Position numbers and translations under genes: made by a program | Assembly (NCBI GenBank): GCA_002841765.1 | Contig: PHAV01000017.1 | Coordinates: forward strand, 1 to 62,864 | Origin: Deltaproteobacteria bacterium HGW-Deltaproteobacteria-4 | Lineage (GTDB): Bacteria; Desulfobacterota; Desulfuromonadia; Desulfuromonadales; UBA2197 | Length of the DNA stretch: 62,864 nucleotides | Direction: 5' to 3' | Notes under the pieces: model-generated | What the model saw: the letters and a program-made list of their open reading frames with translations, nothing else | What the model was told of the DNA's origin: nothing | Databases searched by the model: none | Part shown: positions 9,166 through 18,161 of the stretch, one piece after another | Layout of the letters: every line of letters starts with the position of its first letter | How positions within the stretch are numbered: position 1 is the first letter of the stretch

Positions 9166-9235
9166 CGCGTGACAGGCCGCAATTAAAATATTATATTTTA
9201 CCAGCATTTGTCACCGGTCACGCGTCACGCGTCAC
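9148..9235. repeat. Inverted GTGACGCGTGAC repeat between thiED and thiC
   Basis: GTGACGCGTGAC at 9148-9159, a related TAACGCGTGAC just after it, an AT-rich centre, then two overlapping copies of the reverse complement GTCACGCGTCAC at 9217-9228 and 9224-9235. Together they can form a large imperfect hairpin. The left arm overlaps the end of the thiED frame. It could also weaken read-through into thiC. Confidence 0.75.
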
Positions 9236-9256
9236 CGCTTTACCCGCGAGGTTCCC

Positions 9257-10561
9257 ATGACCACACTTGAAGCCGCCCGTTCGGGCCTGATTACTGATCT
9301 CATGCAACAAGCTGCTGTTGTCGAAGGGATCGATCCGGAGCTCCTGCGCCAGCGCATCGCCGACGGCACCGCCATCATCTGCCACAACAACCGCCGCCCC
9401 AACGGCATCCCTCTGGCGGTCGGCCTCGGGCTGCGCACTAAGGTCAACGCCAATATCGGCACCAGCCGCGACGATACCAGTATCGACAAGGAGCTGGAAA
9501 AGGCGCGGGTGGCGGTGGCCGCCGGCGCCGACGCGATCATGGACCTCTCCACCGGCGGCCCGGTCGACGAGATCCGTCGCGCCATCATCGCCGAGACCGA
9601 TGCCTGCATCGGCACCGTCCCCCTGTATCAGGCCGCACTCGACGCCATCAACCGCCAGAAGAAGGCGATCGTCGACATGACCGTCGAGGATATCTTTGCC
9701 GGGATCATCAAACATCTCGATGACGGCGTCGACTTTATCACCGTCCACTGCGGCGTCACCCGCGCCACCGTCGAACGGATGGATCGCGAAGGCAGGATTA
9801 TGGATGTCGTTTCGCGCGGCGGCTCCTTCACTGTCGAGTGGATGGCGCACAACAATGCCGAAAATCCTCTTTTCGAGCATTACGATCGCCTCCTTGAGAT
9901 CGTCAAACCTTACGATGCCGTCCTCTCCCTCGGTGACGGTTTCCGCCCCGGCTGTCTCGCCGATGCCACCGACCGCGCCCAGATTCACGAACTCATCCTC
10001 CTCGGCGAACTCACCCAGCGCGCCTGGGATGCCGGCATCCAGGTGATGATCGAAGGGCCGGGGCATGTCCCCCTGCATCAGATTACCGCCAACATCCAGC
10101 TGCAGAAACGCCTTTGTCACGGCGCCCCTTTTTATGTCCTCGGCCCCCTGGTGACGGATATCGCGCCGGGCTACGATCACATCACTTCCGCCATCGGCGG
10201 GACGGTCGCCGCCGCTGCCGGCGCCGACTTCCTTTGTTACGTCACCGCCAGCGAGCATTTGCGTTTGCCGACGGTGGAGGATGTCCACGAAGGGGTCATT
10301 GCCTGCCGGATTGCCGCCCATGCCGGCGATATCGTCAAGGGGGTCAAGGGGGCGATGGAGAAGGATATCGCCATGGCCCGCTGTCGCAAGGCTCTCGATT
10401 GGGAAGGGCAATTCGCCCTCGCTCTCGATCCGGCCAAGGCGCGGCGCCTGCGCGCCGAATCGGGGGTCGATGAAGAACACGGCGCCTGCACCATGTGCGG
10501 CGAGTTCTGCGCCTACAAAGTGATGAACGAGCGCCGGGAAAAACAGAACGCCAGCCACTGA
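9257..10561 (+). CDS. thiC: Phosphomethylpyrimidine synthase ThiC (short form)
   Basis: ThiC is a radical-SAM enzyme that rearranges aminoimidazole ribotide into HMP phosphate. The C-terminal CTMCGEFCAYK supplies the CxxCxxxxC motif that binds its [4Fe-4S] cluster. Conserved segments include VNANIGTS, DLSTGG, IGTVPLYQA, VEWM, LSLGDGFRPGC and EGPGHVPLHQI. At 434 residues it is the short form found in many anaerobes, lacking the N-terminal extension of the E. coli enzyme. It lies 91 nt after thiED, separated by a repeat, and shares its pathway and probably its riboswitch. Confidence 0.97.
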   Translation: MTTLEAARSGLITDLMQQAAVVEGIDPELLRQRIADGTAIICHNNRRPNGIPLAVGLGLRTKVNANIGTSRDDTSIDKELEKARVAVAAGADAIMDLSTGGPVDEIRRAIIAETDACIGTVPLYQAALDAINRQKKAIVDMTVEDIFAGIIKHLDDGVDFITVHCGVTRATVERMDREGRIMDVVSRGGSFTVEWMAHNNAENPLFEHYDRLLEIVKPYDAVLSLGDGFRPGCLADATDRAQIHELILLGELTQRAWDAGIQVMIEGPGHVPLHQITANIQLQKRLCHGAPFYVLGPLVTDIAPGYDHITSAIGGTVAAAAGADFLCYVTASEHLRLPTVEDVHEGVIACRIAAHAGDIVKGVKGAMEKDIAMARCRKALDWEGQFALALDPAKARRLRAESGVDEEHGACTMCGEFCAYKVMNERREKQNASH

Positions 10562-10570
10562 GGATAAATT

Positions 10571-11107
10571 ATGAGCAAAGATCTTTACGTTAAAAACCTG
10601 TCGCAGCAAACGACGGAAGAGGATATCCGCAACCTCTTCGCCGTAGCCGGCAAGGTGACTTACATCCACATGGTCGTCGATCCCAAGACCGAGCAGTTTC
10701 TCGGTTGCGCTTATGTGAAGATGTCGAGCGAGGCGGAAGCCAAAGATGCCATCAACGCCCTCAACGAAGCGCGCTATATGAATTCGTATATTTCGGTCGA
10801 TGTCGCTTTACCGCGCACCCCGGCGGGGAGTGTTCGTCCAGCGCCGCCCAAGAAAGCCGCCCGGCCGGCAACCGCAGTTGCGACCCAGAAAAAGCGCGAC
10901 AAAGCGATCGCCAAGGGCGACTGGACGGCTCCAGCGCCGGGCAGGAAGGCGACACCCCGCCGCAAGGAAGGGGAGGGGGAAAGAAGCAGCACCCCGGACT
11001 GGACTGCCGCGCCGACCGGGAGCACGCCGACGCAGCGCCGCAAGAGCAGCGCTCCCCCCCGGAGTGGTTCGCCGCGAAAAGGGCCGGGTACGAAACGGGA
11101 CAAGTAA
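10571..11107 (+). CDS. RNA-binding protein with one RRM domain and basic tail
   Basis: Residues 1-85 are an RNA recognition motif: RNP2 LYVKNLS near the start, RNP1-like LGCAYVKM at about 43-50, and the ISVDVALPR end strand. Residues 86-178 are a low-complexity tail rich in Pro, Ala, Lys and Arg, probably disordered and able to bind RNA non-specifically. Bacterial RRM proteins of this kind often respond to cold in cyanobacteria; the role here is unknown. It begins 9 nt after thiC, so it may ride on the thiamine transcript, though no functional link is evident. Confidence 0.9.
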   Translation: MSKDLYVKNLSQQTTEEDIRNLFAVAGKVTYIHMVVDPKTEQFLGCAYVKMSSEAEAKDAINALNEARYMNSYISVDVALPRTPAGSVRPAPPKKAARPATAVATQKKRDKAIAKGDWTAPAPGRKATPRRKEGEGERSSTPDWTAAPTGSTPTQRRKSSAPPRSGSPRKGPGTKRDK

Positions 11108-11129
11108 AGCAGGAAATGAGGAGGAAGGG

Positions 11130-14006
11130 ATGAAACGTTCAACGTTCTGTTTGTTACTCTTCCTCCTCGCCGCTTTGGGCGTCCCATCGCCGGGGGAATC
11201 CCGTCTCGATCCCCGCTTGAACTGGTCGACCCTGGAGACCCCGCACTTTTCCATCCTCTTTCACGACGGCGGGGACGTGATCGCCGCCCGCGCTGCAACG
11301 ATCGCCGAAGAGGTCCATCAGTTACTGTCGCCTGATCTGCTCTGGCAACCGGCGGAAAAGACCCGCCTGATCCTCGCCGACGTCAGTGATGCGGCCAACG
11401 GTTTGGCCACCCCCTTCCCTTTTAATCGCATCATTATCTATCTTCGTTCCCCCCTGGAAGAACCATTTTCGATCACCGACAATGAGGATTGGCTGCGCAT
11501 TGTCATCATCCACGAATATGCCCATATTCTCCATCTTGACAATGTCCAGCAGGGCCCGGCGATTTTACGCCGGATTTTCGGTCGCCTCTACTTCCCGAAT
11601 CTCTTCCAGCCGAACTGGCTGATCGAAGGGCTGGCGACCTACGAGGAGACTGCTCTGAGCCAGGGCGGTCGCGGGCGCTCCAGTTATACGGAGATGCTGC
11701 TGCGCACCGCGGTGCTGACCGGGACTTTCCCCGATCTTGCCCAGGGGGCAACGTCTCCCGACAGCTGGCCGGGAGGTGAACTTCCCTACCTCTACGGAGT
11801 AAAGTTTTATCAATATCTCGTCGCCAAGTATGGCCCGACCCTCCCCGGTGCGCTCAGCCAGCGCTACGCCGGGCGCTCCCTTCCCTTTATGGTCGATTCG
11901 ACTGCTCGCGCCGTCTTTGGCTCTACTTTCAAGGCAGAGTGGCTCCACTGGCAGCAACAGTTGCAGCGCGAATATGAAGCCAAAGCGCTGGAGCTCACGG
12001 CCCTTGGTCTGACCGAAATAACCACCTTGAGCAGTGACGGTGGCTATACCCTCTTTCCCTCCCTGGCCCCGGCTGGCGACCGCATCGCCTATAGCAACCG
12101 TACGGCCGACCGCTCCTCCTCGCTGATACTGGCAGGGGCGGATGGGAGCCATTCCCGGCCGCTGCTGCGGCGGGCGGTGACGCCGGAAAGTGCCGCCATT
12201 GCCTGGCTGCCGGATGGCTCGGGACTGATCTACGCCAAGCTCGAAAGGGATCGTTACGACAATCTCTATAGCGACCTGTACCGCTACGACCTCTCCTCCG
12301 GAGCAGAGACCCGCCTGACGCACGGCTTGCGGACCGGCAGCCCTGATCTCTCTGCGGTCGGTCATGAAATCCTGTGCACGGTGGCCCATTCTCAGGGTAA
12401 TCGATTGACCGTGGTCACTCTGGACGGCCAGGTTAAGCGTTATCTTTCCCCGGAAGGCGACCCGCGCCTCTTTGCCACCCCGCGCTGGTCGCCGGACGGG
12501 AACAAAATCGCCGTTGCGGTCAAGGAGCCGGACGGGCGTTTTCTCCTCCAGCTTCTTGATCCGGACGGAGCCCTTCTTGCCACCCTCCCGGAGGGCGGGG
12601 CGATCAATGCCAGTCCGGCCTGGAGCCGCGACGGGGAGTTCCTCTTCTTTACCTCCGACCGCGGCGGAATTTTCAATATTCACGCATATCGACTGGCTGG
12701 CGGCGCTCTCTTCCAGGTGACCAACCTCCTTGGCGGCGCCTTTTCACCGCAAGCGAGCCCGGATGGGCAGAGCCTCCTCTTTGTCAACTACGGGCCCGCC
12801 GGTTTTGATCTCGCTCGCCTCCCTCTGCGCCCGGAAGAGTGGCAATCGCTCCTCCCTGAAACAGAGGCATCCTCGATGGTTGCTTCGGAGTCGGAAAGTT
12901 CAAGCGCGCCGGCGCATCCGGTCCGCCCTTACTCCCCCTGGAGCGACCTGCGTCCGCGCTATTGGCTCCCCTGGTTCGGCGTCGATGAGCTCGGCACCCA
13001 GCTCGGACTTTATACCTCCGGAAACGACGCCGTCGATCGTCACAGCTGGGCGGCTGCCGCCACCTACGGGCTGAAGACGCATCGTCCTGCTTACAGCCTC
13101 CTTTACCGTTATGAGGGCTGGACGCCGACGCTGCAACTCCTTGCGCGCGATGAGGCGATTGCTTATGCCGATTTCTTCACTTTTTCCACCGGGGCAAAAG
13201 AGAGCTACTGGGAGCGCCGCCGTTCCCTCGGCCTCGATCTGATCTTCCCCGGCGCCGGTCTTTGGTCGCGCCAGGAACTGAGCACGGGGCTGCACTATCA
13301 GGACTTTGCCGCCGCAGCAGATCCTCCCTCCAGCTTTATTCCCCCGGAAGAAGGGCAGTTGGCGAGTCTTCGTTTTGCCTACTCCTTTACCAATAGCGTC
13401 CGTCCGCCCAAGGCGATCAGTCCCGAGGAGGGCCGGGCGTTGACTGTGGCAGCAGAGATCAGTGCGGCCGGCCTGGGGAGCGACTTTTCCCGGCGCAAAT
13501 ACACCTTGGACTGGCACGAGTTCACGATTTTGCCCTGGGGCGCGCATCAGGTTCTCGCCACCCGCCTCTTCGGCGGCCTGGCGCAAGGCGACCTTCTCGC
13601 GCAGCGCGCCTTTCAGGTCGGAGGCGACAGTCCTGGCGATCTTCTCCTCGGGCTGGATAATGAGAATCTGTCTTTGCGCGGCTATCCGCTCAATGCGCTA
13701 CGCGGGCAGCGGGTCCTGTTGGCGGGCGCCGAGTATCGCCTCCCTCTCCTGAACCTGGAGCAGGGGATCGGCAACGGCCCCCTCTATTTTCGGCGCTTGC
13801 ATGGGGCGATCTTTGTTGAAGGGGCCGATGTTTACGACGAGGGTGGCGTGACGATCAACGACTTTCGCACTGCGGCCGGCGCAGAGCTGCGCTGTGATCT
13901 TGATCTTGGTTACCGGTTGCCGCTGACCCTGCGGCTGGTTGTTGCCAAAGGTTTTGATCAAGGGGGGGAGGGGCAGGGCTATCTCACGCTGTGGCTGCGC
14001 TTTTGA
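11130..14006 (+). CDS. Envelope gluzincin metalloprotease / TolB-like propeller / outer-membrane barrel fusion
   Basis: This 958-residue protein starts at ATG 11130 behind GGAGGAAGGG and has a signal peptide (MKRSTFCLLLFLLAALG). Residues about 25-290 hold a zinc-peptidase module with HEYAH at 128-132 and a downstream NWLIEGLATYEE, whose Glu (about 166) can be the third ligand, as in gluzincins. Residues about 300-620 carry repeated PD40/TolB propeller blades (LAPAGDRIAYS, WLPDGSGLIYA, WSPDGNKIAVA, WSRDGEFLFFTSDRGG, SPDGQSLLFV). The last 320 residues look like a D15/Omp85-type barrel ending, with LRGYPLNALRGQ and a terminal aromatic (LWLRF). It is likely an outer-membrane protein with a periplasmic protease and propeller. 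The substrate is unknown. Confidence 0.8.
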   Translation: MKRSTFCLLLFLLAALGVPSPGESRLDPRLNWSTLETPHFSILFHDGGDVIAARAATIAEEVHQLLSPDLLWQPAEKTRLILADVSDAANGLATPFPFNRIIIYLRSPLEEPFSITDNEDWLRIVIIHEYAHILHLDNVQQGPAILRRIFGRLYFPNLFQPNWLIEGLATYEETALSQGGRGRSSYTEMLLRTAVLTGTFPDLAQGATSPDSWPGGELPYLYGVKFYQYLVAKYGPTLPGALSQRYAGRSLPFMVDSTARAVFGSTFKAEWLHWQQQLQREYEAKALELTALGLTEITTLSSDGGYTLFPSLAPAGDRIAYSNRTADRSSSLILAGADGSHSRPLLRRAVTPESAAIAWLPDGSGLIYAKLERDRYDNLYSDLYRYDLSSGAETRLTHGLRTGSPDLSAVGHEILCTVAHSQGNRLTVVTLDGQVKRYLSPEGDPRLFATPRWSPDGNKIAVAVKEPDGRFLLQLLDPDGALLATLPEGGAINASPAWSRDGEFLFFTSDRGGIFNIHAYRLAGGALFQVTNLLGGAFSPQASPDGQSLLFVNYGPAGFDLARLPLRPEEWQSLLPETEASSMVASESESSSAPAHPVRPYSPWSDLRPRYWLPWFGVDELGTQLGLYTSGNDAVDRHSWAAAATYGLKTHRPAYSLLYRYEGWTPTLQLLARDEAIAYADFFTFSTGAKESYWERRRSLGLDLIFPGAGLWSRQELSTGLHYQDFAAAADPPSSFIPPEEGQLASLRFAYSFTNSVRPPKAISPEEGRALTVAAEISAAGLGSDFSRRKYTLDWHEFTILPWGAHQVLATRLFGGLAQGDLLAQRAFQVGGDSPGDLLLGLDNENLSLRGYPLNALRGQRVLLAGAEYRLPLLNLEQGIGNGPLYFRRLHGAIFVEGADVYDEGGVTINDFRTAAGAELRCDLDLGYRLPLTLRLVVAKGFDQGGEGQGYLTLWLRF

Positions 14007-14017
14007 GGGGGAGAAGA

Positions 14018-14512
14018 TCAGAAAGGAACTTGAACTCCAAGCTTGAAGCATTTACCCTCACTCCCGGGTTCAATGTCGACCCCAAAAGGGCGAACGAGCT
14101 CGTCGACTTGATCTGAGGGGAGGGTGTAGCCGAGATTGAATTTTACCGTGCCGAGATTGATATCGACCCCCGCCGTGACTTCCGTTCGCTCCAGAGGCCC
14201 GACATCATCGGCGGCAATGGCCGGCCGCTCCAGAGGAGACTGAAGGCTTGGCACCTGTCCGGTGTCGATAAATGGGGTGATCGCCCCCGCGGATTTTTCC
14301 TTTGTCACCATCCCTTTCTGACACGGCAGGGGGGCAAGGAAGGCGGGGGGATCGACCATGGCAATAACCAGTCTCGGCTGGAAGTCCTGCTGGCCCGATG
14401 GTATCAGCACCGGGTCGTAAGCAAAGACCGGAGGGATCAAGGTGCCAAGACAAAGGACGAGGATCATACCGATTCTGCACAAAAGATTCTTTTTAGGTGA
14501 CAAATGTTGCAT
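14018..14512 (-). CDS. Exported protein of unknown function
   Basis: A protein of about 164 residues with an N-terminal signal peptide (MQHLSPKKNLLCRIGMILVL followed by CLGTLIPPVFA). The mature part is Pro-rich and ends in alternating segments (VTAGVDINLGTVKFNLGYTL, FKLGVQVPF) that look like outer-membrane beta strands with a terminal Phe. No family is recognised. It converges on the metalloprotease gene (11 nt between stops) and diverges from ileS. A GTG at 14521 is an alternative start. Confidence 0.55.
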   Translation of the reverse strand: MQHLSPKKNLLCRIGMILVLCLGTLIPPVFAYDPVLIPSGQQDFQPRLVIAMVDPPAFLAPLPCQKGMVTKEKSAGAITPFIDTGQVPSLQSPLERPAIAADDVGPLERTEVTAGVDINLGTVKFNLGYTLPSDQVDELVRPFGVDIEPGSEGKCFKLGVQVPF

Positions 14513-14644
14513 AACGAACACACCCTCTGCGCCTTGCGCGGAACATCACCAGGTATTTCCCGTGAGATTCCGCTTACCCAATTTAAATATTATAACTCTT
14601 ACTCTCTTTTGAAGCACGAAGCGTTCCATTTTTCCGGTTTTCCC

Positions 14645-14672
14645 TTGACTTTTCAGGGAATTTTGCTAAGTT
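14645..14672 (+). promoter_or_regulatory. Candidate promoter for ileS
   Basis: TTGACT (14645-14650), a 16-nt spacer and TAAGTT (14667-14672), ending 44 nt before the ileS ATG. The region has no T-box elements, so regulation by uncharged tRNA is not indicated. Confidence 0.35.
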
Positions 14673-14716
14673 GTGAGGCTTGTTTTTGCCCAAAGACTGA
14701 CGGACTGGAGTAAACC

Positions 14717-17497
14717 ATGGACTATAAAGAGACGCTCAATCTGCCGAATACCGACTTCCCGATGCGCGCCAATCTCCCGCAGCGTGAGCCTGAACTCCTC
14801 AAGAAATGGGAAGGGATGGGGTTATACCGTCAGATCGAAGTCGTCGGACAGAATCGCCCGTCCTTTATCCTCCACGATGGCCCTCCTTATGCCAACGGTC
14901 ATACCCATATCGGCCATGCCCTCAACAAGATTCTCAAGGATGTCGTCATCAAGAGCCGGCGCATGAGCGGTTTTTATGCTCCGTACGTTCCGGGCTGGGA
15001 TTGCCATGGTCTGCCGATCGAACTGATGGTCGACAAGCAGCTCGGCAACAAAAAGCGGGAGATGACCAAGGGGGAGATCCGCAAGGCCTGCCGCGCTTAT
15101 GCCGCCGACTGGGTTGAGATCCAGCGCCGGGAATTCGAACGTCTCGGTGTATTTGGCGAGTGGGAGAATCCCTACCTGACCATGAGCGAAGGCTACGAAG
15201 CCGCCACTGCCCGTGAATTGGCGAGATTTGCTGAGCGAGGCGGTCTTTTCAAGGGGAAGAAGCCGGTGCACTGGTGCTCTTCCTGCGTCACTGCCCTCGC
15301 CGAAGCCGAAGTCGAATACGCTGATCACACCTCCTATTCGATCTACGTCAAATTCCCCTTTAACGGATCGTTGCCAGCGGAGCTTGCCGCTTTTAGCGAC
15401 AAGGCCCTTGCCTTCGTCATCTGGACGACGACCCCCTGGACCATCCCCGCCAACCTCGGAATCTGCCTTAATCCCGACCTCCCTTACGCCATGGTTGAAG
15501 TCGGTGGTGAGTATCTGGTGATTGCCGAAGGCCTGGTTGAAGAGGTCGCCAAGGTTCTTGGCTGGGAAGAATACCGGATCGCCACGACTTTCGACGCGGC
15601 CCTCTTTGAAAAGCAGACTTGCCGTCACCCCCTGTATGATCGCCCGTCGCTGATCGTCCTTGGGCAACATGTCACCCTTGAAGCCGGCACCGGCTGTGTC
15701 CACACCGCCCCCGGCCACGGCCACGACGACTATCTCACCGCTCTGCGTTACGGTCTGGAGATCTATAATCCCGTCGATGATTACGGCAAGTACCGTCCTG
15801 ATGTCGAGCTCTTTGCCGGACTCAAGGTCAATGAGGCGCATACCCTGGTCAGCGAGAAGCTCGATGCCGCCGGCGCTCTTCTTAGGATGGGCAAGATCAG
15901 TCACAGCTATCCGCACTGCTGGCGCTGCAAAAAGCCGGTGATCTTCCGCGCCACCGAGCAGTGGTTCATCTCCATGGAGGCGAACAGTCTACGCGATCAG
16001 GCCTTGAAGGCGATCAACGATGTCGAGTGGATTCCGCGCTGGGGCAAGGAACGCATCTTCGGCATGATCGAAAACCGTCCTGACTGGTGCGTCAGTCGCC
16101 AGCGCAGCTGGGGAGTGCCGATCACCGTCTTTTACTGTGCTGCTTGCGGCGAAGCTCTTGCCGACGGCAAGACCATGCATCATGTCGCCGATCTCTTTGA
16201 ACAGGGCGGCAGCGACCTGTGGTACGAAAAGGAGGTCGAAGAGCTTCTGCCGATCGGGACGCTCTGTGGCCAGTGCGGTCATGCCAAGTTTACCCGCGAA
16301 AGTGACATCCTCGATGTCTGGTTCGATTCCGGCGTTTCGCATGCTGCCGTCCTCGAGCGGCGCGGCAACCTTGGCGCCCCCGCCGACCTTTACCTTGAAG
16401 GCTCGGATCAGCATCGTGGCTGGTTCCATTCCAGCCTGTTGGCCGCTGTCGGTACCCGCGGCATCGCTCCCTACAAGGCGGTCCTCACCCACGGTTTTGT
16501 CGTTGACGGAGCCGGCAAGAAGATGTCGAAATCGCAGGGGAATGTCGTCGCCCCGGATGAAGTGATCAAGAAGTACGGCGCCGAGATCCTCCGCCTCTGG
16601 GTGGCGGCGCAGGATTATCGCGATGACATCCGGATCAGCAACGAAATCCTTGAGCGTCTTGCTGATGCCTATCGCCGCATCCGCAATACCGCCCGCTATA
16701 TCCTCGGCAATCTTCACGACTTCAATCCGGAATCGGATTGGGTGAGCGATGGCGATCTCCTTGAGATCGACCGCTGGGCCCTCTCCAAACTCGAAGGGCT
16801 GATCCAGCGGGTGGAGCGTTGTTACCAGGAGTATGAGTTCCACGTCCTGTACCACGCCGTCCACAACTTCTGCAGCGTCGAGCTCTCATCTTTCTATCTC
16901 GACGTACTCAAGGATCGTCTTTACACCGCCAAGGCGGGGAGTCTGGCACGGCGCAGTGCCCAGACCGCCATGTACCGGATCCTCGATGCGCTCACCCGCT
17001 TGATCGCGCCGGTCCTCTCCTTTACCGCCGATGAAATCTGGTGGTGCCTCCCCGGGACACGGGAAGACAGTGTCCATCTCGCCACCTTCCCGAAGATTGA
17101 GACCAGTCTCCTCGACGCTGCCCTCGAAGCCCGCTACGAGCAGATCCTCATGGTCCGCTCCGATGTCTCCAAGGTTCTCGAAGTCGCCCGCATCGCCAAG
17201 ACTATCGGCCACTCCCTCGATGCCCGCGTCACCATCTATGCCCCGGCCGGCCCTTGGCGCGACCTTTTGGCTGCTTATTGCGACGAGCTTGCCACCCTCT
17301 TCATCGTTTCTCAGGTCGCACTGGCGGAGATCGCGCCGAGCGGCGGCGTGGCCGGCGAAGAGCTCAAGGAGTTGGTGATCCACGTCGAAAAGGCAGCGGG
17401 CGACAAATGCGAACGCTGCTGGAACTACTCGACCAGCGTCGGCGTCAGCTCCGCCCACCCCGCTTTGTGTCCGCGCTGCGAAGCTGTTATTGGTTGA
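14717..17497 (+). CDS. ileS: Isoleucyl-tRNA synthetase
   Basis: A class I aminoacyl-tRNA synthetase of 926 residues, the usual bacterial length. It has PPYANG followed by the HIGH motif (64-67), WDCHGLPIE, the CP1 editing domain with [11 protein letters not shown] and [12 protein letters not shown], the KMSKS loop at 602-606 and a C-terminal zinc finger (CERCW ... CPRC). It charges tRNA-Ile and edits mischarged valine. It heads an ileS-lspA-MFS run; the ileS-lspA order is common in bacteria. A repeat element separates it from lspA. Confidence 0.98.
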   Translation: MDYKETLNLPNTDFPMRANLPQREPELLKKWEGMGLYRQIEVVGQNRPSFILHDGPPYANGHTHIGHALNKILKDVVIKSRRMSGFYAPYVPGWDCHGLPIELMVDKQLGNKKREMTKGEIRKACRAYAADWVEIQRREFERLGVFGEWENPYLTMSEGYEAATARELARFAERGGLFKGKKPVHWCSSCVTALAEAEVEYADHTSYSIYVKFPFNGSLPAELAAFSDKALAFVIWTTTPWTIPANLGICLNPDLPYAMVEVGGEYLVIAEGLVEEVAKVLGWEEYRIATTFDAALFEKQTCRHPLYDRPSLIVLGQHVTLEAGTGCVHTAPGHGHDDYLTALRYGLEIYNPVDDYGKYRPDVELFAGLKVNEAHTLVSEKLDAAGALLRMGKISHSYPHCWRCKKPVIFRATEQWFISMEANSLRDQALKAINDVEWIPRWGKERIFGMIENRPDWCVSRQRSWGVPITVFYCAACGEALADGKTMHHVADLFEQGGSDLWYEKEVEELLPIGTLCGQCGHAKFTRESDILDVWFDSGVSHAAVLERRGNLGAPADLYLEGSDQHRGWFHSSLLAAVGTRGIAPYKAVLTHGFVVDGAGKKMSKSQGNVVAPDEVIKKYGAEILRLWVAAQDYRDDIRISNEILERLADAYRRIRNTARYILGNLHDFNPESDWVSDGDLLEIDRWALSKLEGLIQRVERCYQEYEFHVLYHAVHNFCSVELSSFYLDVLKDRLYTAKAGSLARRSAQTAMYRILDALTRLIAPVLSFTADEIWWCLPGTREDSVHLATFPKIETSLLDAALEARYEQILMVRSDVSKVLEVARIAKTIGHSLDARVTIYAPAGPWRDLLAAYCDELATLFIVSQVALAEIAPSGGVAGEELKELVIHVEKAAGDKCERCWNYSTSVGVSSAHPALCPRCEAVIG

Positions 17498-17506
17498 TTT
17501 GAACCG

Positions 17507-17595
17507 ACCACCCCCGCCCCTCCTTAAAAAAGGAGGGGAGCTAAAAGCTTAAAGCTTGAGTCCCCCTCCTTTTTTAAGGAGGGGTTAGGGGTGGT
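17507..17595. repeat. Nested palindromic repeat (ACCACCCCC...GGGGTGGT type), copy 1
   Basis: The ends ACCACCCCCGCCCCTCCTTA (17507-17526) and the near-complement at 17575-17595 pair over about 20 bp with few mismatches. Inside each arm is a smaller hairpin (CCCCTCCTT/AAGGAGGGG). A related, shorter and perfect version lies at 60503-60546. It sits in the ileS-lspA gap 60 nt before the lspA start. It may be a non-autonomous mobile repeat; transcript folding could affect lspA expression. Confidence 0.8.
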
Positions 17596-17654
17596 AAGGT
17601 GTCAGCTTGAAAAACTTTTTAAAATTTCCCCTGCAACCCCCCAAGGAAAATATT

Positions 17655-18152
17655 GTGCCCTTTCGTACCCGTCTCCTCCTCATCGTCGCGCCGCTGCTCC
17701 TGGTCCTTGATCAGCTCAGCAAGATCTATATCGACCGCAACTTTTTTCTCGGCGAATCGGTCACCGTCTTTGAGAACTTTTTTCACATTACCTATATCCG
17801 CAACAAGGGTGCAGCCTTCGGCATCCTCGCCGGCAGTCCCTGGCGCGTCCCCTTCTTTGTCACTGTCGGCGTGATCGCTTGCGTCGGCCTCCTTTGGTAC
17901 CTCTACGCCACGCGCGCAGATCAGAAACTTTTACAGATTGCGCTGGTGCTGATCTTCGCTGGTGCCATCGGCAACATTATTGACCGGGTGCGCCTTGCCG
18001 AAGTCATCGACTTCCTTGACGTCCACTGGTATCAGTACCACTGGCCCGCCTTCAATGTTGCCGACTCGGCAATTACCGTCGGCGTCGGGCTGATGATCCT
18101 CGACCTCTGGTTTGAAGAGCGGCGGAATAAGAAGGCTAAACGAGCGGAGTAA
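17655..18152 (+). CDS. lspA: Lipoprotein signal peptidase (signal peptidase II)
   Basis: An aspartic membrane protease that cleaves prolipoproteins after lipid attachment at the Cys. Four hydrophobic segments are visible, with the family motifs DQLSKIYI, TYIRNKGAAFG, GAIGNIIDRV (first catalytic Asp) and FNVADSAI (second catalytic Asp). Starting at GTG 17655, which has AAGGAAA 7 nt upstream, gives 165 residues, the normal size. An in-frame TTG at 17607 would add 16 residues but has no ribosome binding site. The window encodes several lipoproteins that would be its substrates. Confidence 0.95.
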   Translation: MPFRTRLLLIVAPLLLVLDQLSKIYIDRNFFLGESVTVFENFFHITYIRNKGAAFGILAGSPWRVPFFVTVGVIACVGLLWYLYATRADQKLLQIALVLIFAGAIGNIIDRVRLAEVIDFLDVHWYQYHWPAFNVADSAITVGVGLMILDLWFEERRNKKAKRAE

Positions 18153-18161
18153 TTCTCCACC

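Noticed and set aside
7543-9207. A 554-codon open frame antisense to thiED
   Set aside because: It is a shadow of the GC-rich codons of the real gene; no ribosome binding site and a composition like a reversed coding frame. The same applies to long antisense frames under thiC (9218-10669), gspE (53134-54702), ileS (14822-15916) and comM (1906-2340).
14520-14716. T-box leader upstream of ileS
   Set aside because: No AGGGUGGNACCGCG-like T-box sequence, no specifier stem-loop and no terminator. Only a candidate promoter is visible.
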